Part shown: positions 1 to 12,363 of the stretch, one piece after another
How positions within the stretch are numbered: the first letter of the stretch is position 1
Layout of the letters: each line of letters opens with the position of its first letter
Assembly: GCF_000002075.1 (NCBI RefSeq)
Contig: NW_004797893.1
Location: 1 to 64,000 of the forward strand
Direction: 5' to 3'
DNA: 64,000 nucleotides
From: Aplysia californica
Taxonomy: Eukaryota; Mollusca; Gastropoda; Aplysiida; Aplysiidae
Position numbers and translations under genes: made by a program
The notes under the pieces: model-generated
Told to the model about the DNA's origin: nothing
What the model saw: the letters and a program-made list of their open reading frames with translations, nothing else
The model's database searches: none

Positions 1-14
1 TATATATATATATA
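1..14. repeat. (TA)n microsatellite, cut by window edge
   Basis: The window opens in a TA dinucleotide run that continues to the left out of view. Confidence 0.9.
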
Positions 15-940
15 CTTCAGGCCTTTTCAACAGCATAACACCTCCTCTCCCCCTCAAACTTCTCCTCCTAAACATTATCAGTATGGTGAGATACACATCT
101 ATGTGACTCTTTTTACCTTCATAAAGTTTTACATGTTTGTCATTATTGTCTGAAAATGAAATTGTTAAAACTTAACATTTCTTGAACATAACTGATTTTC
201 TTTCAAATAATTCATATATATAAACTTGACTTCACCCTGCTTGAATTTTATTTGTTTGAAGTTTTGTTGAAGCTAGTGCTGAGATGACCAAGATTTTTAC
301 CTATGAAGTGGGTTCTCTTTTTTAGACACCATGCATTTCAGTTGTATCTCTCTTTGACGGAAACCTTGATTTAGGCAATTTAGCAGATTTGACCATTCTT
401 GTGCTGCCAATAGCCATGTAAACTATACACACTTTGTGTCTGGCGGCAGATAAACAGGTAGTCAAAGAATATGAAGAGGAATAGTTTTCTCAATCCAAAA
501 TTGGTATGGATTTCAGTGTAAGCTGCTGCATACTCTGTGTTTACCCTTTGACATATGGAACTCACCCCTCAGCTTGCAGTTTTGTAAAAAATATTGCTGT
601 CAACCCAAGACTTCTGTAAGGATCAGGGGACCAGGGCATGAAGTATTTTAAGTAGTTTGGTTGTGACAGAAAAGGGGGAGTCTATTCTCCTGTAATGGGT
701 TTACTGCCATTGGCTCTACCTTTACAACATCAGAAAAATGACCTCTTAGTTTGTTGAGGCTTTTCCTGTTATTTTATTAGAAATGTTATATATTACTGCC
801 AGTTTTTTCTACTGTACTCATGTAGTAAAAATTTGAAGTTATTCCAAATCTACTTATATTACAGTAGGGCCTACTTTATCTTTCATTCTTCCACCAGATG
901 TGATTACTTTGTTTTGTGTTTTTTCTCTATTCTTGATCAG
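15..940 (+). other. Probable intron upstream of the zinc-finger exon
   Basis: No coding signal is seen. The stretch ends in a T-rich tract (about 911-935) and an AG at 939-940, which is a good 3' splice site for the exon that follows. It is inferred to be the last intron of the C2H2 gene. Confidence 0.45.
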
Positions 941-1854
941 GTCCAAGTCCTCTACCTGCGTACAAGTTGCCTGGGTCTAGTAGTGGTCTCGGCAGTGGAC
1001 GATCTAAGCGAAAGAGCTCCATCCCATGCAAGTCTGTTGCTGCCTCCAGCTCGTCAGCTCTCGAAGAGGGGGAATCCGTCCTGGATGAGATGGATTGCTC
1101 CGTTCTGAAATCTGTGGCAAGACCGGATACATATCAGCCTGATTTAGGCCATATTGGATTCTTGCAATCTGGGTCTCCTCAAGAAGTGCATGATGTGATT
1201 TCTCAGGAGTCTAACTTCCAGGACAAGAATTTTTACCCATATAGTACTTTGGGTAGACCCTTAGCTCCGGAAGTTCAACTCAGTAGAGAAAAAGTGAAAC
1301 ATTTCAGTGATAATCCGAACAATTTTAATTTTTTGGATCAAAATTTTCAGTACAGGAAAGACATAAAAAAGCATGTTTTGATTCGTGCTGGGATAAAACC
1401 ATACCAGTGTGATTTCTGTGGTGAAAAATTTAACCGTTCAGATTACTTAAGGGAACACACTTTGCTACACACAGGAGAAAAGCCATACAAGTGTGATTTG
1501 TGTGGGGCAAAATTTATCAGATCGAGTCACTTGAAGAGACATAAATTGATACACACAGGAGAAAAGCCTCACATTTGTGGTTTGTGCGATGCAAGGTTTA
1601 ACCAAGAAAGTAGCTTAAAACGACACATACTCATACACACAGGTGAAAAACCTTACAAATGTGACGTATGTGAGGCGAGGTTTAATCAGGCAAGTAGCTT
1701 GAAGCAACACACTTTGTTGCACACTGGGGAAAAGCCTTACAAGTGTGATGTGTGTGATGAAAGATTCAAGTCCAGGAGAAACTTGAAACAGCATCTGAAG
1801 ATAACGCACATCGATCCTCTTGAATTTCAAAAGAGGAAGTCATTGCAGTTGTGA
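941..1854 (+). CDS. C2H2 zinc-finger protein, terminal exon (partial gene)
   Basis: Likely a nuclear DNA-binding transcription factor. The reading frame is open from the splice acceptor at 940 (phase 1: the exon supplies the last two bases of a Gly codon) to the TGA at 1852-1854. The N-terminal half is low-complexity and acidic with a basic patch (SKRKSS). A degenerate finger-like piece (KKHVLIRAGIKP) then precedes five consecutive C2H2 fingers at nucleotides 1402-1470, 1486-1554, 1570-1638, 1654-1722 and 1738-1809. They carry canonical HTGEKPY linkers and the CxxC...Hx3-4H spacing; the last ends in HLKITH. No ATG lies in frame in this exon before the fingers, so upstream exons are needed; any BTB, SCAN or other N-terminal domain is out of view. 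The finger array is of the generic tandem type and no orthologue can be named. Confidence is high for the domain and moderate for the exon start. Confidence 0.9.
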
Positions 1855-2312
1855 CATGTTTTTAGCAACACATTCAGCTGGGTATTGATGTGAGATTGCT
1901 TCAACGCAAGAGAGAATTCTGTTACCCGTGTACAGTTCAGGTCCATTTATGATTATAATTGTATCATTAGGGTCTGTAAAGAGGCAAATTGAAAAAACCC
2001 CACACAGACTTACGCACAGGGTTCACGTATAATATTGATCTTCAAGGGAAAGGGAAGCATCATGGACAACCTTTTCTTACTCAGCCGTAATATTTTCCCT
2101 TTGTTTTTCTTCATGTTTTTTAGAATGGGGAGGCGGAGGGGGGTTCCCATGTTTTCTTGCCATTTTGTGCATACTCACTATTGTCATAGCTTTAGAATAA
2201 GAAGTGAGCCTGGAATCCAGGTTCAATTTTTTTTTTAGGGCCTAAAAAACAGAAAAAATAACTAAGGGACCGGGGGAGGTTTGATATTGAAATTAACATG
2301 AAATCAGAGTAT
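1855..2312 (+). other. 3' UTR-like stretch of the zinc-finger gene
   Basis: Non-coding, with no repeat recognised apart from a short imperfect inverted repeat near 2205-2235. A possible polyadenylation signal AATAAA lies further on at 3339-3344, beyond two inserted MITEs. The extent of the UTR is unknown. Confidence 0.3.
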
Positions 2313-2316
2313 TTAA

Positions 2317-2547
2317 CCCTCTCCGTACGTCGTGTTTTACTATCGTATCCATACGACGTAGGCAACTCTATGCCACCACTTTTCAAAAAGGAAATTTACT
2401 CGTTAATCCGATCCGTATGCTTTGCATAGCAGTCTGTCAAATTAATTTTTTGAAAAATACTGAAAGTTTCAAAGAGATCTTTGCACTAGAACTATTGTAA
2501 AATACAACCCCAGGGGTACAAAATGACCCCAGGGCGTACGGATAGGG
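2317..2547. mobile_element. TTAA-flanked MITE, family 1 (piggyBac-like ends)
   Basis: A 231-bp non-coding element sits between two TTAA copies (2313-2316 and 2548-2551). Its ends are near-perfect inverted repeats: CCCTCTCCGTACG at 2317-2329 against the complement of CGTACGGATAGGG at 2535-2547 (12 of 13 match). A TTAA target with ends starting CCCT is characteristic of the piggyBac superfamily. No transposase is present, so it would depend on one in trans. Confidence 0.8.
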
Positions 2548-2551
2548 TTAA

Positions 2552-2988
2552 TATAAAGATACCACTTGTATGACTGTATACCGTATTCCTTCAAATACCG
2601 TTGGAGTTATGTTCCAGCACCTCCAACAATAAGGGAAAATCTGCGATATCTTTATTTCACGTATATTAATTTTGCTTTTTTACAAACCCACCCTGCATTC
2701 TTAAAAGTCCCTCCTAGACTCTTTTAAATACTTTCTTCACTTGAAGTATGAGATTAACTTTTCTTACACTTGAAATGGGAGAGAACAACTGTATTGAAAA
2801 TACATGGCATTTGATTTGTATGCATTTGTTGGTAATTTTACGAACATGATGGTCAGGTCTCACCATTGAAGATACTAAAACTTTGATGATAGCATTGAAT
2901 CAGCTGTGCAGTACTCAATTATGAAAATGATGAAATAGTGTACAGCATGGCAGAGAATATTACATCACATCTCTTCTGAAGGCACTGC
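2552..2988. other. Intergenic, nothing recognised
   Basis: AT-rich DNA without coding or repeat signal. Confidence 0.5.
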
Positions 2989-2992
2989 TTAA

Positions 2993-3125
2993 CACTTTGG
3001 AGTCACTTTGCGCAATACTCTTAATGCGCCGGTGAAAATTATCCGTTCCGGTCACCTGGTGCTCATCTGCACCAGGACGGAGAAGTCCGTTGCAGTCGCT
3101 CTCCTTGCTGGGTGACTGCAAAGTG
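2993..3125. mobile_element. TTAA-flanked MITE, family 2
   Basis: A 133-bp element sits between TTAA copies at 2989-2992 and 3126-3129. Its terminal inverted repeats are CACTTTGGAGTCAC (2993-3006) and the complement of GTGACTGCAAAGTG (3112-3125), a 13 of 14 match. Its GC content is higher than the flanks. The ends differ from family 1, so this is a separate family using the same target. Confidence 0.8.
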
Positions 3126-3129
3126 TTAA

Positions 3130-6100
3130 TCAAGTAGTGCGGTATTGTCAGATAAAAATAAAGTGCTGGTGTTATGAGTGCATGAAATGTGAGGTGCAGT
3201 ATGGCGAGGGAATACTGGATATATAATAGTATATATGTGCACAATTGCTGTATCAGGAGGCCTTCTAAATCTTAATGTTATACATGAAATTAGATTGACT
3301 TATTTCAGCACACCTTGATATCATTTTACCTTCAGCTTAATAAAACAATGGCAACAAAAAAACTGTAACAACACCAAAATACCAGTGTCCTTTTTGTCTC
3401 TTGATAGTGTCTTATTTAGATATGAATTCTTCTCACTGTAATGTAACAAAAAAAAATAATTTTTGAAAATCAACATCATCATCATGAAGTGCAAAACATG
3501 AATCGGAATTTTGGAGCAGTGTTACGATCTGTTCCTACTTGTGTAGTGTCGTGTAGGCTCATTCATGCCTAATGTCTTCTTCTGTTCACTTTGGCTTGAT
3601 TTTATGGGCCAGTGGATGTGTTTTACAACCAGATATGTGATTATTATGACTATGTTTTATTTATAAAATCAAGTACCATGCATCTTTTCCTTTGTAAAAA
3701 AACACCTTTTTCTGTTCACTGTAATATGAAGGCATAGACATTGGAATGAGGCTCCTGATTACAGTGGGTTACCACTATGTAAACATGCTGCAGCAACTGT
3801 CATTACTATGTTGTTAGAGTGTGTTGTGTAATGCAAGCCCCAAGAAATATGATTAGCTGCCATACCTGCTCATATCATAGAAGTAAAGGTAATTTTAGAT
3901 CTGTTGTATGCATGGGGGTTGCTTCATTCAGCCCAAGTTTTCTGTTATTTGAAAAACACTCTGTATTTTATGGAAATCACAGCAATTGTAACCAAAATTT
4001 ATATTTTTCATTTTCTACTGCAAATTACTCTTTGCTATGTCTTCAGTCTATTCATCTCCCCCCTCCCTCCTGTGGCGTGGCTCAAGGCTCAATGTTTTTT
4101 TAACTGTGGTCCAACATTTTTCAGCTTTTGTTCAAATGCTTTTACATGTACTTTATACTCATTGGTTGCTGCCTCGCCTTACATCAGCCGACATCTGTGC
4201 TGTGTCATTAGTTTAGTATCAGTATTCTTTGTTACCATATCTTCTTAGTGAGTACCATTTGCCCATTTCTTTTCTTTGCTGCCGATTACACTAGACATGA
4301 CTTTGGACAGGGTAGGTCAATACCGGGTCAGCTCATTGGGTGTGGTTGACTGGGGTTCAAAGTTCTTGATGGGGGCTTTCTTGAGTCTAGGTTGTTGTGG
4401 GGAGTTTTCATGAACCAACTTTGCTTAGTCCTGCAGGAGATAAACATTAGATTTAGAAGTCCTACTGGTCATTGCAATGTCCTCCTTTTGATGATTCCTC
4501 TATTATAATTATTGCTCTGTTTCTGTCTTTTTATCTCCGGCTGCAGAGCACCTTAAATTGCGCACTCGGTTATATTATATGTCCTTGGTCTGAGTTGATA
4601 TTGATTCTGAGTTTCTGTTTCTGCATACCCCAAATGGGTTAAGTAAGCAAAGGGGTACTGCAACTCTATCTTAATCTATGCATGGTGTAATGTTGTACAC
4701 AGAATAATACATTTCTTCTGCTATCTTGGGGGGGGGGAAGGGGATAATTGTCAGAGACTGAGAGATGGAGGAACAAAAGATGAAGTTCTGAAATTAAGTC
4801 TGGCATCAGAAAGGCTCATGCTGCTTTCACATCTTTGAACCAGATTTGGAGGAACAGGGATATCTCGCTCCGATACAAAACTGGAGATTTTTTCAGTTCT
4901 TCTTGTTAAGTCAGTCTTGTCTTGTGTGGATGTAGGGCATGGAACACAGCTGCTCTTCTTAGATGCATATCGGTAATTCTACCAGTACTGTTTACTAAAA
5001 GCAACATTCACATTCAAAATTTAAAGTCAAGTCTTAATGCTTTTCTACAGCAGGTCATGTAATAAATGTCTCATTGGCCACACCTGACAATTGTAGACCT
5101 TTGATAATTAGGCTTGACACAGTTACTGCTGAAATTTTGCTTTTCAAGTTGGTGAGGATTGTTAACGTACACAATCACTGACAACAATAACGAAGTATTC
5201 AGATGAAATCAAACTGATTTGTTCTTGTACTCATGTTTTATTTACCAGAAGACACAAAACCACTTGAAAGATTTTGACTAAAGGACAACACTGTTCAAGA
5301 AAATTACATATAATGGTGAGGAACATAACAGGAAAGATGTCAGAAAATTTGAGTCACCATCATTAGTTTCTTCATCAAAATCAAAGTACACATACATAGG
5401 TGATAGATGTCATCACTTTATAAAAATATAAACATTGAAAAATCTGAAGAGGCTAACAAATGTCAAAATTTCAAATCATGAGGAAGGCAACACTTTTTGG
5501 ATAAATGATGAGGAATGTTACTGGACAAACAAGGCATACAATATTCCACTTGAACTTCTTTGTATCAAACTTAAAATAATGCAGTATTTCTGTTCAAGAA
5601 AGTACCGTCATTTGTGAAGCAAATACAGGTAATGGACATATCAATTTTGAAAAGAAGAAACTAGAACTGATGAAAAAGAGCTATTGAAAATCATAAGTGA
5701 GGATTGTTAAAATCAGGACTGACAAATAGACATAGGCCTACTGGTCTCCGCTGCCTTTTGAGTTTGAGTGACAGAAGTTGTGAGATATTTTACTGAGTGG
5801 AGAGTGGATGTGACAAAATTCTTTGACATATCTTCTGACTAATAATGTCCAATGGTATATTGACAAAGGTCAAAGAAATAAAGTGTTGCAAATAGAGAGA
5901 TGAATGGTTTTTTCGACCTCTTGCATTTGTAATAATAATATCTCCCAGAACTCAATAAGAACAAGAAAATTGGCTAAAAAAAGAGCCCCAAATATAATTG
6001 CGAAAATTTTGCTGCAAAAAATATAATTTAAATCTTAATTGATTTTTACCCTTCGTGTTTTTAAGCCCACTACCCGTCTACTCCACTTTCATATATATCC

Positions 6101-6878
6101 TTGCAAAATAAAAATCAATAGAGTCCACTGTCAAGAAGAATGTTCATGATCGTACTGCGAGTTAATTTTCCTGATATTTCATTCCAGAGGTTGACAATAT
6201 AAGCCCGAAATACTGGCATCATTGATACTCTAAAACAATAAGAATAAGAAGGGAAACATAAGCTTTCAATGCCTCCGCACTGTCTGCACTTGTTTGTGTC
6301 TAAGACATGGACTTTGCAGCAAACCAGTAAGTTAGAATTATAACCTGATCACCAAAAAAAAATAGTTCAAAACTTTATTTCAAGAAGCAAGAAATACAAA
6401 AATATGGAGGTACTGGTTTGGACATCTGAAAAGAGTCATTTCAATGTCAATATAATAGAGAAACTCGTAAAATGTTAAATACTTAAGACTAAAATAGGGG
6501 TGTCAGTTTGGTTCAAATGAATCATTTGGGTAGTATAATAAGATTTTGGTCTTACAAAGATGGATGTCACCTTTCTTCTCTTCTGTAACATTAATTGATG
6601 TCAGACCGGTATGGACACTATGCTCAAGTTTTTTAAATTTGCGAAGCTGTGATTCTTCCATTTGTCAATATAATCTCTTTCAAGACATGGAGATCCATGG
6701 CGCATCCCTTGCAGGAACAAGACAGGTTGCGGCACTGAAGCCCTGGCCACCGTGGCTCAAAATGGAGTAGACTAGTCTTGTGTTGGGTAAAGGCTGAAGG
6801 TCCGCCAGGTCAAATCTTAAAATATCAGAGGACTTAATGAAAATGAAGCTCCTTTTGAAATGCTGACAACACCTTTCG
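3130..6878. other. Intergenic, no gene seen
   Basis: No reliable coding region or known element. AATAAA at 3339-3344 could end the upstream zinc-finger transcript. A short G run lies near 4729-4738. In-frame stretches such as 3819-4248 and 5435-5617 lack family resemblance and splice context and look like chance ORFs. Confidence 0.4.
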
Positions 6879-7835
6879 TCAGAGTCTTTCACCATGTTCC
6901 CAACAGCAAACTAGTACATGTACAACTGCCAGGCGTCTTGTATTACCACTCTCCTGCACTTTATACTTTATGGCTCGGGTCACCGCTGACTTAACTACAG
7001 CAGACTCGCCATTAAATTGATTTTTGCATGACACGAGCCTAAAAAATGTTGATGGACATTGGTTTACTACCCTGTTTTGCAGCAGGTAAAATGACCCTTT
7101 GCTCTTGTATTGAGCCATGCATCCATCTGATGATTCTAGTGTTTTGATGACATTGAGACCTCTCCCCTTGAAAATGACTGTGTGCGTTGCATAGTCGTGA
7201 CAGTCCTGACACTTGTAATAGCACACCACTGGATGGAGGGCGACTTGCTGATAATTCCAGTGGGCTGACTGAACCTCATCTTGGCAGGCTGTCGTGAAAT
7301 TTTCAGCTAAATTGTAGACCATCATGAGCTCTCCGGGTTGCAGCTCTCTTTTCATCTTGTTGAATACACAATATTGCCTCCTGGCAGTCAGGCGATGAAG
7401 AGGCAAGGCCCTCAGCTCATTCAGAGCTTTTTCAGGAGCTCATCAACGTCCCATTCTTCTATCTCCAGAACTTTCCTGGTCACAATGCTGCTCTTCTCTG
7501 TTGATTTTTTGCTTCTCCACTCCCAGCATTCAAGAGGTCTTTGACGGGAAAGTGAGAAGTGTTTTTAGTCTCTCAGGCCCGCACTTGCCACTTTTCATGG
7601 TGACACATTTATGAGGATGGTACACTCTTTTTTTTTAGGACACAATATGGCATCCAACAGTGCTGATTTGCTTGGCGGCATGTTTGAGTATGCTACCTTA
7701 AGTGTGGTAATCTTAAGTTCTATATTGGTGCATGTCTCACAGAGGCACTGATTCATTTGCAGTGACTGCGGCAGCTTGAGGCTCTTTGGCCTCAACTTGT
7801 AAAAGAAGCTTTTATAACTTTTAGACATGATGATG
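6879..7835 (-). mobile_element. Relic of an unclassified transposase-like family with DGCxxQYKSK motif
   Basis: Minus-strand fragments read in a consistent order across frames. Around 7835-7595 is a segment with KLRPKSLKLP followed by CLCETCTN, a Cys pair motif. Then 7406-6879 carries the run around LAENFTTACQDEVQSAHWNY, HPVVCYYKCQDC, SSDGCMAQYKSKG and GESAVVKSAVTRA. I recognise this order from large uncharacterised proteins that are multicopy in molluscs and cnidarians. In those the DGC-x2-QYKSK block and a later FFGSRHGK block are strongly conserved; here the second block has decayed. The copy number in other genomes suggests a mobile element, but I cannot assign a superfamily and call it transposase-like by inference. 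Its N-terminal end is cut at about 7835, where mariner sequence begins, and a frame break lies near 7400-7590. It is not functional as it stands. Confidence 0.55.
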
Positions 7836-7839
7836 TCAG

Positions 7840-8915
7840 GGTGGACGCATTTTTTCCATCGCTGGATCAGGGAGAAGATACCGTCCCTGAAGAATTTTTC
7901 GTCAAGGGATTTCAACCAATCTTTCACAGCTTTCACGAGGTCTTCGTTGTCGGTGAATCACTGTCCAGAAATATGGCGTTTCATTGGTCCAAAAAGGTGA
8001 TAATCTGACGGGGGCAAGTCATGGACTGTGAGGTGGGTGTGGCAGAACTTTCCAGCCGAACCTTTGGATCCAGTCTTTCGTAGCGTTTGCGGTGTGTGGC
8101 GTTGCGTTGTCATGCTGCAAAATGACCCCGCTGGACAACCGACCTGATCTTTTTCGGCGCACAACCTCTCTTAACTTATCGAGAGTCTGGCAGTAGCTGT
8201 TAGCATTGACAGTTTGTCCTGGTTCCAGAGTGTCAAGAAGCAGAACACCCTTAGCATCCCAGAAAACTGTGGCCATGAGTTTCTTCACCGATGGCTGAAC
8301 TCTAAACTTTTTCGGGGGAGGTGAAGACGTGTGCTTCCAAACCATTGAATCCCTCTTCGTATCAGGGGTCATGTGGTGTATCCAAGTCTCATCACCTGTA
8401 ATAATGCTTCTCAGAAATGCTTCATCGTATTGTTGGAGGTCTCCAGATGCGTTCATGACTCCTGTGACAGCTTGGCAACAACGATTCAACAAAGTCTGAG
8501 ACACTTCAACACGCACGTTGACCTCAGTCTTGGCAGAAGAACAAGGTCCTGGGTGAACTTTGTCATTGATATCCGTATGCCCGGCTTTGAACTTACTACT
8601 CCACTCATATACCTGTGACTTTGCCATTACTTTCTCCCCGTAAACTGACTTTATTTCAGTGTGTATTTCTATAGGTTTGAGACCTTTTGCGGTCAGAAAC
8701 CGAATGACAGATCTCACTTCTATCCTTGACCAATTTTCCAAGTGGGTAGCCATCTTTTGAGAACCGCTGTGTTCGTTTGGTTTGTGCGATGCTCATGGTG
8801 TTCAATTGGGAAATTCCAATATGATTGTTTTACAAGTGTGCGTTTACAGAATGTGAAAATATTGAATAGTTTTCAAATTACAGCCAAATTCCGGTTTTCC
8901 GTGGGACAGCCCTCG
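7840..8915 (-). mobile_element. Mariner (SETMAR-type Tc1/mariner), truncated copy
   Basis: The minus-strand ORF at 8753-8019 begins MATHLENWSRIEVRSVIRFL (the HTH_48 domain of mariner/SETMAR-like transposases). It continues through ITGDETWIHH (first catalytic Asp) and [10 protein letters not shown] (second Asp). A one-base insertion then produces a stop just before the third Asp, and the block continues in another frame as [18 protein letters not shown] (DD34D type). About 60 codons between the HTH and the RVEVSQ block are missing. The 5' terminal repeat is intact at 8892-8915 (complement begins CGAGGGCTGTCCCACGG) next to TA at 8916-8917. The 3' end is lost at about 7840 where another element abuts. 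The copy is homologous to the one at 42984-44273 and is inactive. Confidence 0.92.
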
Positions 8916-8984
8916 TAGCTAGGTTTGTAAAAAAAGTCTGACTTCAGGAATGTCGGAAGACAATCGTAAGGACTAAATTCAGTT

Positions 8985-9703
8985 GATGAGCAAAACAGTG
9001 AATATGCAGCATTTTGAAAGTGCTCCTTCAAACGTGTTTGAACACCCCGTGTGGTACCGCTCATAACTGCACGCCATCATAGATTTGGGCAATCAGTTTT
9101 TCTTTGATGTCCAACGGGGTCAATTCATTTCTCAGCACTTTTGTCGGACCTGCAGCTGATCTGTCTTTCACATCCACAAACTTCAAGAATCTTCCAACAT
9201 TGCAATCTGTCCTTGATAAATCGAAGGATGATAATGAATCGTGAGCAGCACGTATGTCAGTTGTTTCGTCTGCTTCAACTGAAATGAAGTTTGCCGGGTC
9301 TATGTCTTCTTTTTGATTTTCGAGATTCACATTGAACATACAGTTGAGAGGTTCACTTTGAATGACATTAGATCTGTAGCTAGCGACGGTGGCAGTGTTC
9401 AGGTGATCGGTTAGCTGAATATCTTGCCTCGCTTGTGGTGAAAGAAGGTAAAAAAAAAAATGCCTCTGTTCTCCGATTGGGTCTTTCGTCATGTCTACTC
9501 AACGGTAGCTCATGAATTCCACAGAACTTAATGCAGTCTATGATTTTGTGCCTATTTTTGTCTTTTTGTTCATTGTGTTTCCTTTTATAAGATGCAGTAT
9601 GTGCAGTATCTAGCTGTAACCTTAGTCCTATAGTGGGGGCCTTGAATTTTCGCAGTTGGTCGTCATTTTCACCCGGCCCTGAGAACGAGCCCTGTTTTTT
9701 CAT
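8985..9703 (-). mobile_element. hAT transposase relic (DUF4371 type)
   Basis: In order on the minus strand: the KNRHKIIDCIKFCGIHELPL block with RHDE (9703-9380), then FISVEADETTDI and GRFLKFVDVKDRSA (9492-9061), then AVMSGTTRGVQTRLKE (from 9064). These match the N-terminal DUF4371 part and the start of the RNase H-like fold of hAT transposases, where the DETTDI Asp is the first catalytic residue. At least two frame breaks (near 9480 and 9063) separate the pieces, and everything after the RLKEHFQNAAY block, including the C-terminal dimerisation domain, is missing. The mariner terminal repeat lies about 70 bp beyond its truncated end. Confidence 0.85.
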
Positions 9704-12363
9704 TCATTGACTCAATTGGCGAGAAGCAGCACTTTGAGGATGGACTACACCGTGGCAAATGAACGCAGTGAAATACCAATACTTGTATGGGAATGTAGGA
9801 TGGCTGGAATTTCTATTGGTGTATAGAAATCTTTGATAAAAAACCTACATCTAGCGATTTTTTGGTAAAAAATGCACATCTTGTAAGCTTGCGACATCAT
9901 TTCGTTGAGAGATCCAAGATTTTAAAGTACCAAAATAACAGGCGATATCTGACCTTTCCAAGGATGTCATTATTACTCTGAAGTCAACCCCTTTCAATTT
10001 TCTTTTAACTGCCCCCCCTCCAAGGTTGGCCTGGAAAGAAGGTTCTGCTGTGATTAAAAAAAGGGCAACACTGAAGTATCCACTCATGTGTGAAACAATG
10101 CACAACAAATCTGTAATATTAGGCATACATCAATGAGGCACGGTATTGATCTGAGGATAAAGAACCAAATTTGGGGCTCAACATTTACTTAATCACATCA
10201 CATCATAATTGTTCACACACAAAACAATAACTTATCACAGATCAAAAGAAAAACACCCATTCACAATCGAGAAAAGGCATGCGCTATTGCCCTCGTGGCG
10301 TCTTGACATAATGACCCTGTTCTCTGTTTCTCTTTCAGTTCTGGTTTTTAGAAAGCAGTTAGTCAAACCTATTTTTTTTAGTCAGTTCATAACCATGCCA
10401 TGTCCAGGTTAACTACCTCTCCATCCCCTCCCTACCATCTTGGCTTGCCCTTACTGAGTAAACAGTACAATCTCTTTGTGTGGTGGGAGTACCTGTTGTA
10501 GCATTTTGGACTGAGTTATGTTCTTGGTGATTTAAATCTCTTGTGTCTTATGTCAAATGTCTGGATAGGGTATGAAAGAAACTCTTTTGCTTTTCTTGAA
10601 AGGAAAAACCCTATTTTCAAGTGATTGAATCCAATAGTTTATGGATCATTTTGAATTGTTTTGACCAGATTTCCCACCTAAACAATGAACACCCAGATGG
10701 GTTCTCAGCCAGAGACACTGGTTCAGGGAGAGCAGATCTTGGCTAGGCGCCCTCGGTGACGTCAGACGTAGGGAACGAAAGATGCAGGGAGACCCTTGCG
10801 ACTGGAAATGAGAGGCTGGCTGAGCATGACGTAGTGATAGTACTGATAGGCATTCTAAGAAAGCATAGAGGCCTTGGCTGTGCTGACAGACACTGACAGT
10901 AAAGGGCCTGACATAAACTGGGTTTCAGGAGGGCCTTACTCTACTTACTGCCAGGCTACCCGCCCGCCTCCCACTAGCCTGATTATAGACACCTTAAGTA
11001 CATACTGGCGTACTTGGGGAGGAAAATTGAGTAATAGATTTGTTTGCAGAACATATTATAAAAATATAGTAAAGTTTTGGAAAATCGTATTCCCTTTCTT
11101 AAAAATCCCTTTTTTGTTTCAAAGGGTGGTGCCATGGTATGGTGCCATTTGCGCTTTGACTTTGAGAGCCACGCCACTGCCTGATAACCTTTTCCTATCC
11201 TTTTTTCTCCCCTCTATCATCCATGAACTTTCCACCGACCAATTTACTCATTACTTCTCTAAAAAAACATCAATGGAATGCAAAAGAAACACTCAGGGTA
11301 AGGATGTTACAATGTGCTGAAGACTGAATGATGAAACAATCCTCACATTGCAGTGATATTGAAAAATCCAAGCAAAAACTTCCTTTTATCTGTAAACGAG
11401 GACAGAACTTTGTTCAGTTTATAACTTTTCCAAAACACATTTGCAGAAAAACCTGTCGTTGTGAAAACGTAGCTTTCAAAACCATGTGTGAGGGATGTTA
11501 CATGGGGATGAACCCTGTGATCGTCCTTGAAACAGTCCCCATTATTATAGGCCTAATTGGTTGTAGTTCTACAACCCACATTTCCTTCGTTTTAATGGGA
11601 GTTAAAGATTTTTTTATCCTTTTGGAAAGTTTTATCTCTTAGACTTAGATGCATTATATGTATAGAAAATCCAGGTTTTCATTTACAAATGTCTGAGAAA
11701 GTCACTCGGGATCAATTGGACAGACAGGGTCATCAATGAGGAAGTGTTGATAAAGAGAATAGGCATTAAGCGGAAGGTCAATAATTGGAATCGGCAGAAT
11801 AATAGTAGTTTGAGAATAATGCTCAGAAAAGTGGAAAGAAAGAATATTGTCAAGAAGCTAGTCTTAAGATAAGGAAAAGTGGAAAGTCTCTATTGGAAAC
11901 TGCATCCGTCGTTTTGGCCCAGGTTGTTCCTGATAGTGACAGGCTTGATTGAAGCAGCCCCCCCTCCCCCCCCCCCCCCACCTTTTGGATCTATACATGT
12001 CTAAATTGTGTTGATTTGGTATTGATCAGAGGAGTGTTGCTTAGCGGGACATGTTGTTGGCGCAATAAAGAAAAGTTGAAAAGTTTGAGCTGCATTTATT
12101 TTGCTGTGGCTAGGTAATGTGAGGAGGATAAAAAGAAATAAATATATAATATACATATACATGCATACAAGAATTGGGGAAAATACCTGGATCAAGATTA
12201 TAATTTGAGGAGTCCATGATTAGGAATTGTAAACATTCTAGTTGTTTTAAATCACAAATATATTTACACTAAATTTTAATATTTTAACATTTTAGCATTT
12301 TAAAGTCAATTAGTTGACCAGTCATGGAGTGAACTTTTGCGAAAGTAAACAACTTGTGTTTCG
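9704..12363. other. Intergenic, no gene seen
   Basis: No convincing coding region. A C-rich homopolymer occupies about 11958-11979. The in-frame stretches at 9851-10126, 10874-11320 and 11328-11642 show no recognisable domain. Confidence 0.4.

Noticed and set aside
3819-4248. Two overlapping plus-strand ORFs as a small gene
   Set aside because: No recognisable domain, no splice or upstream context and AT-rich composition.
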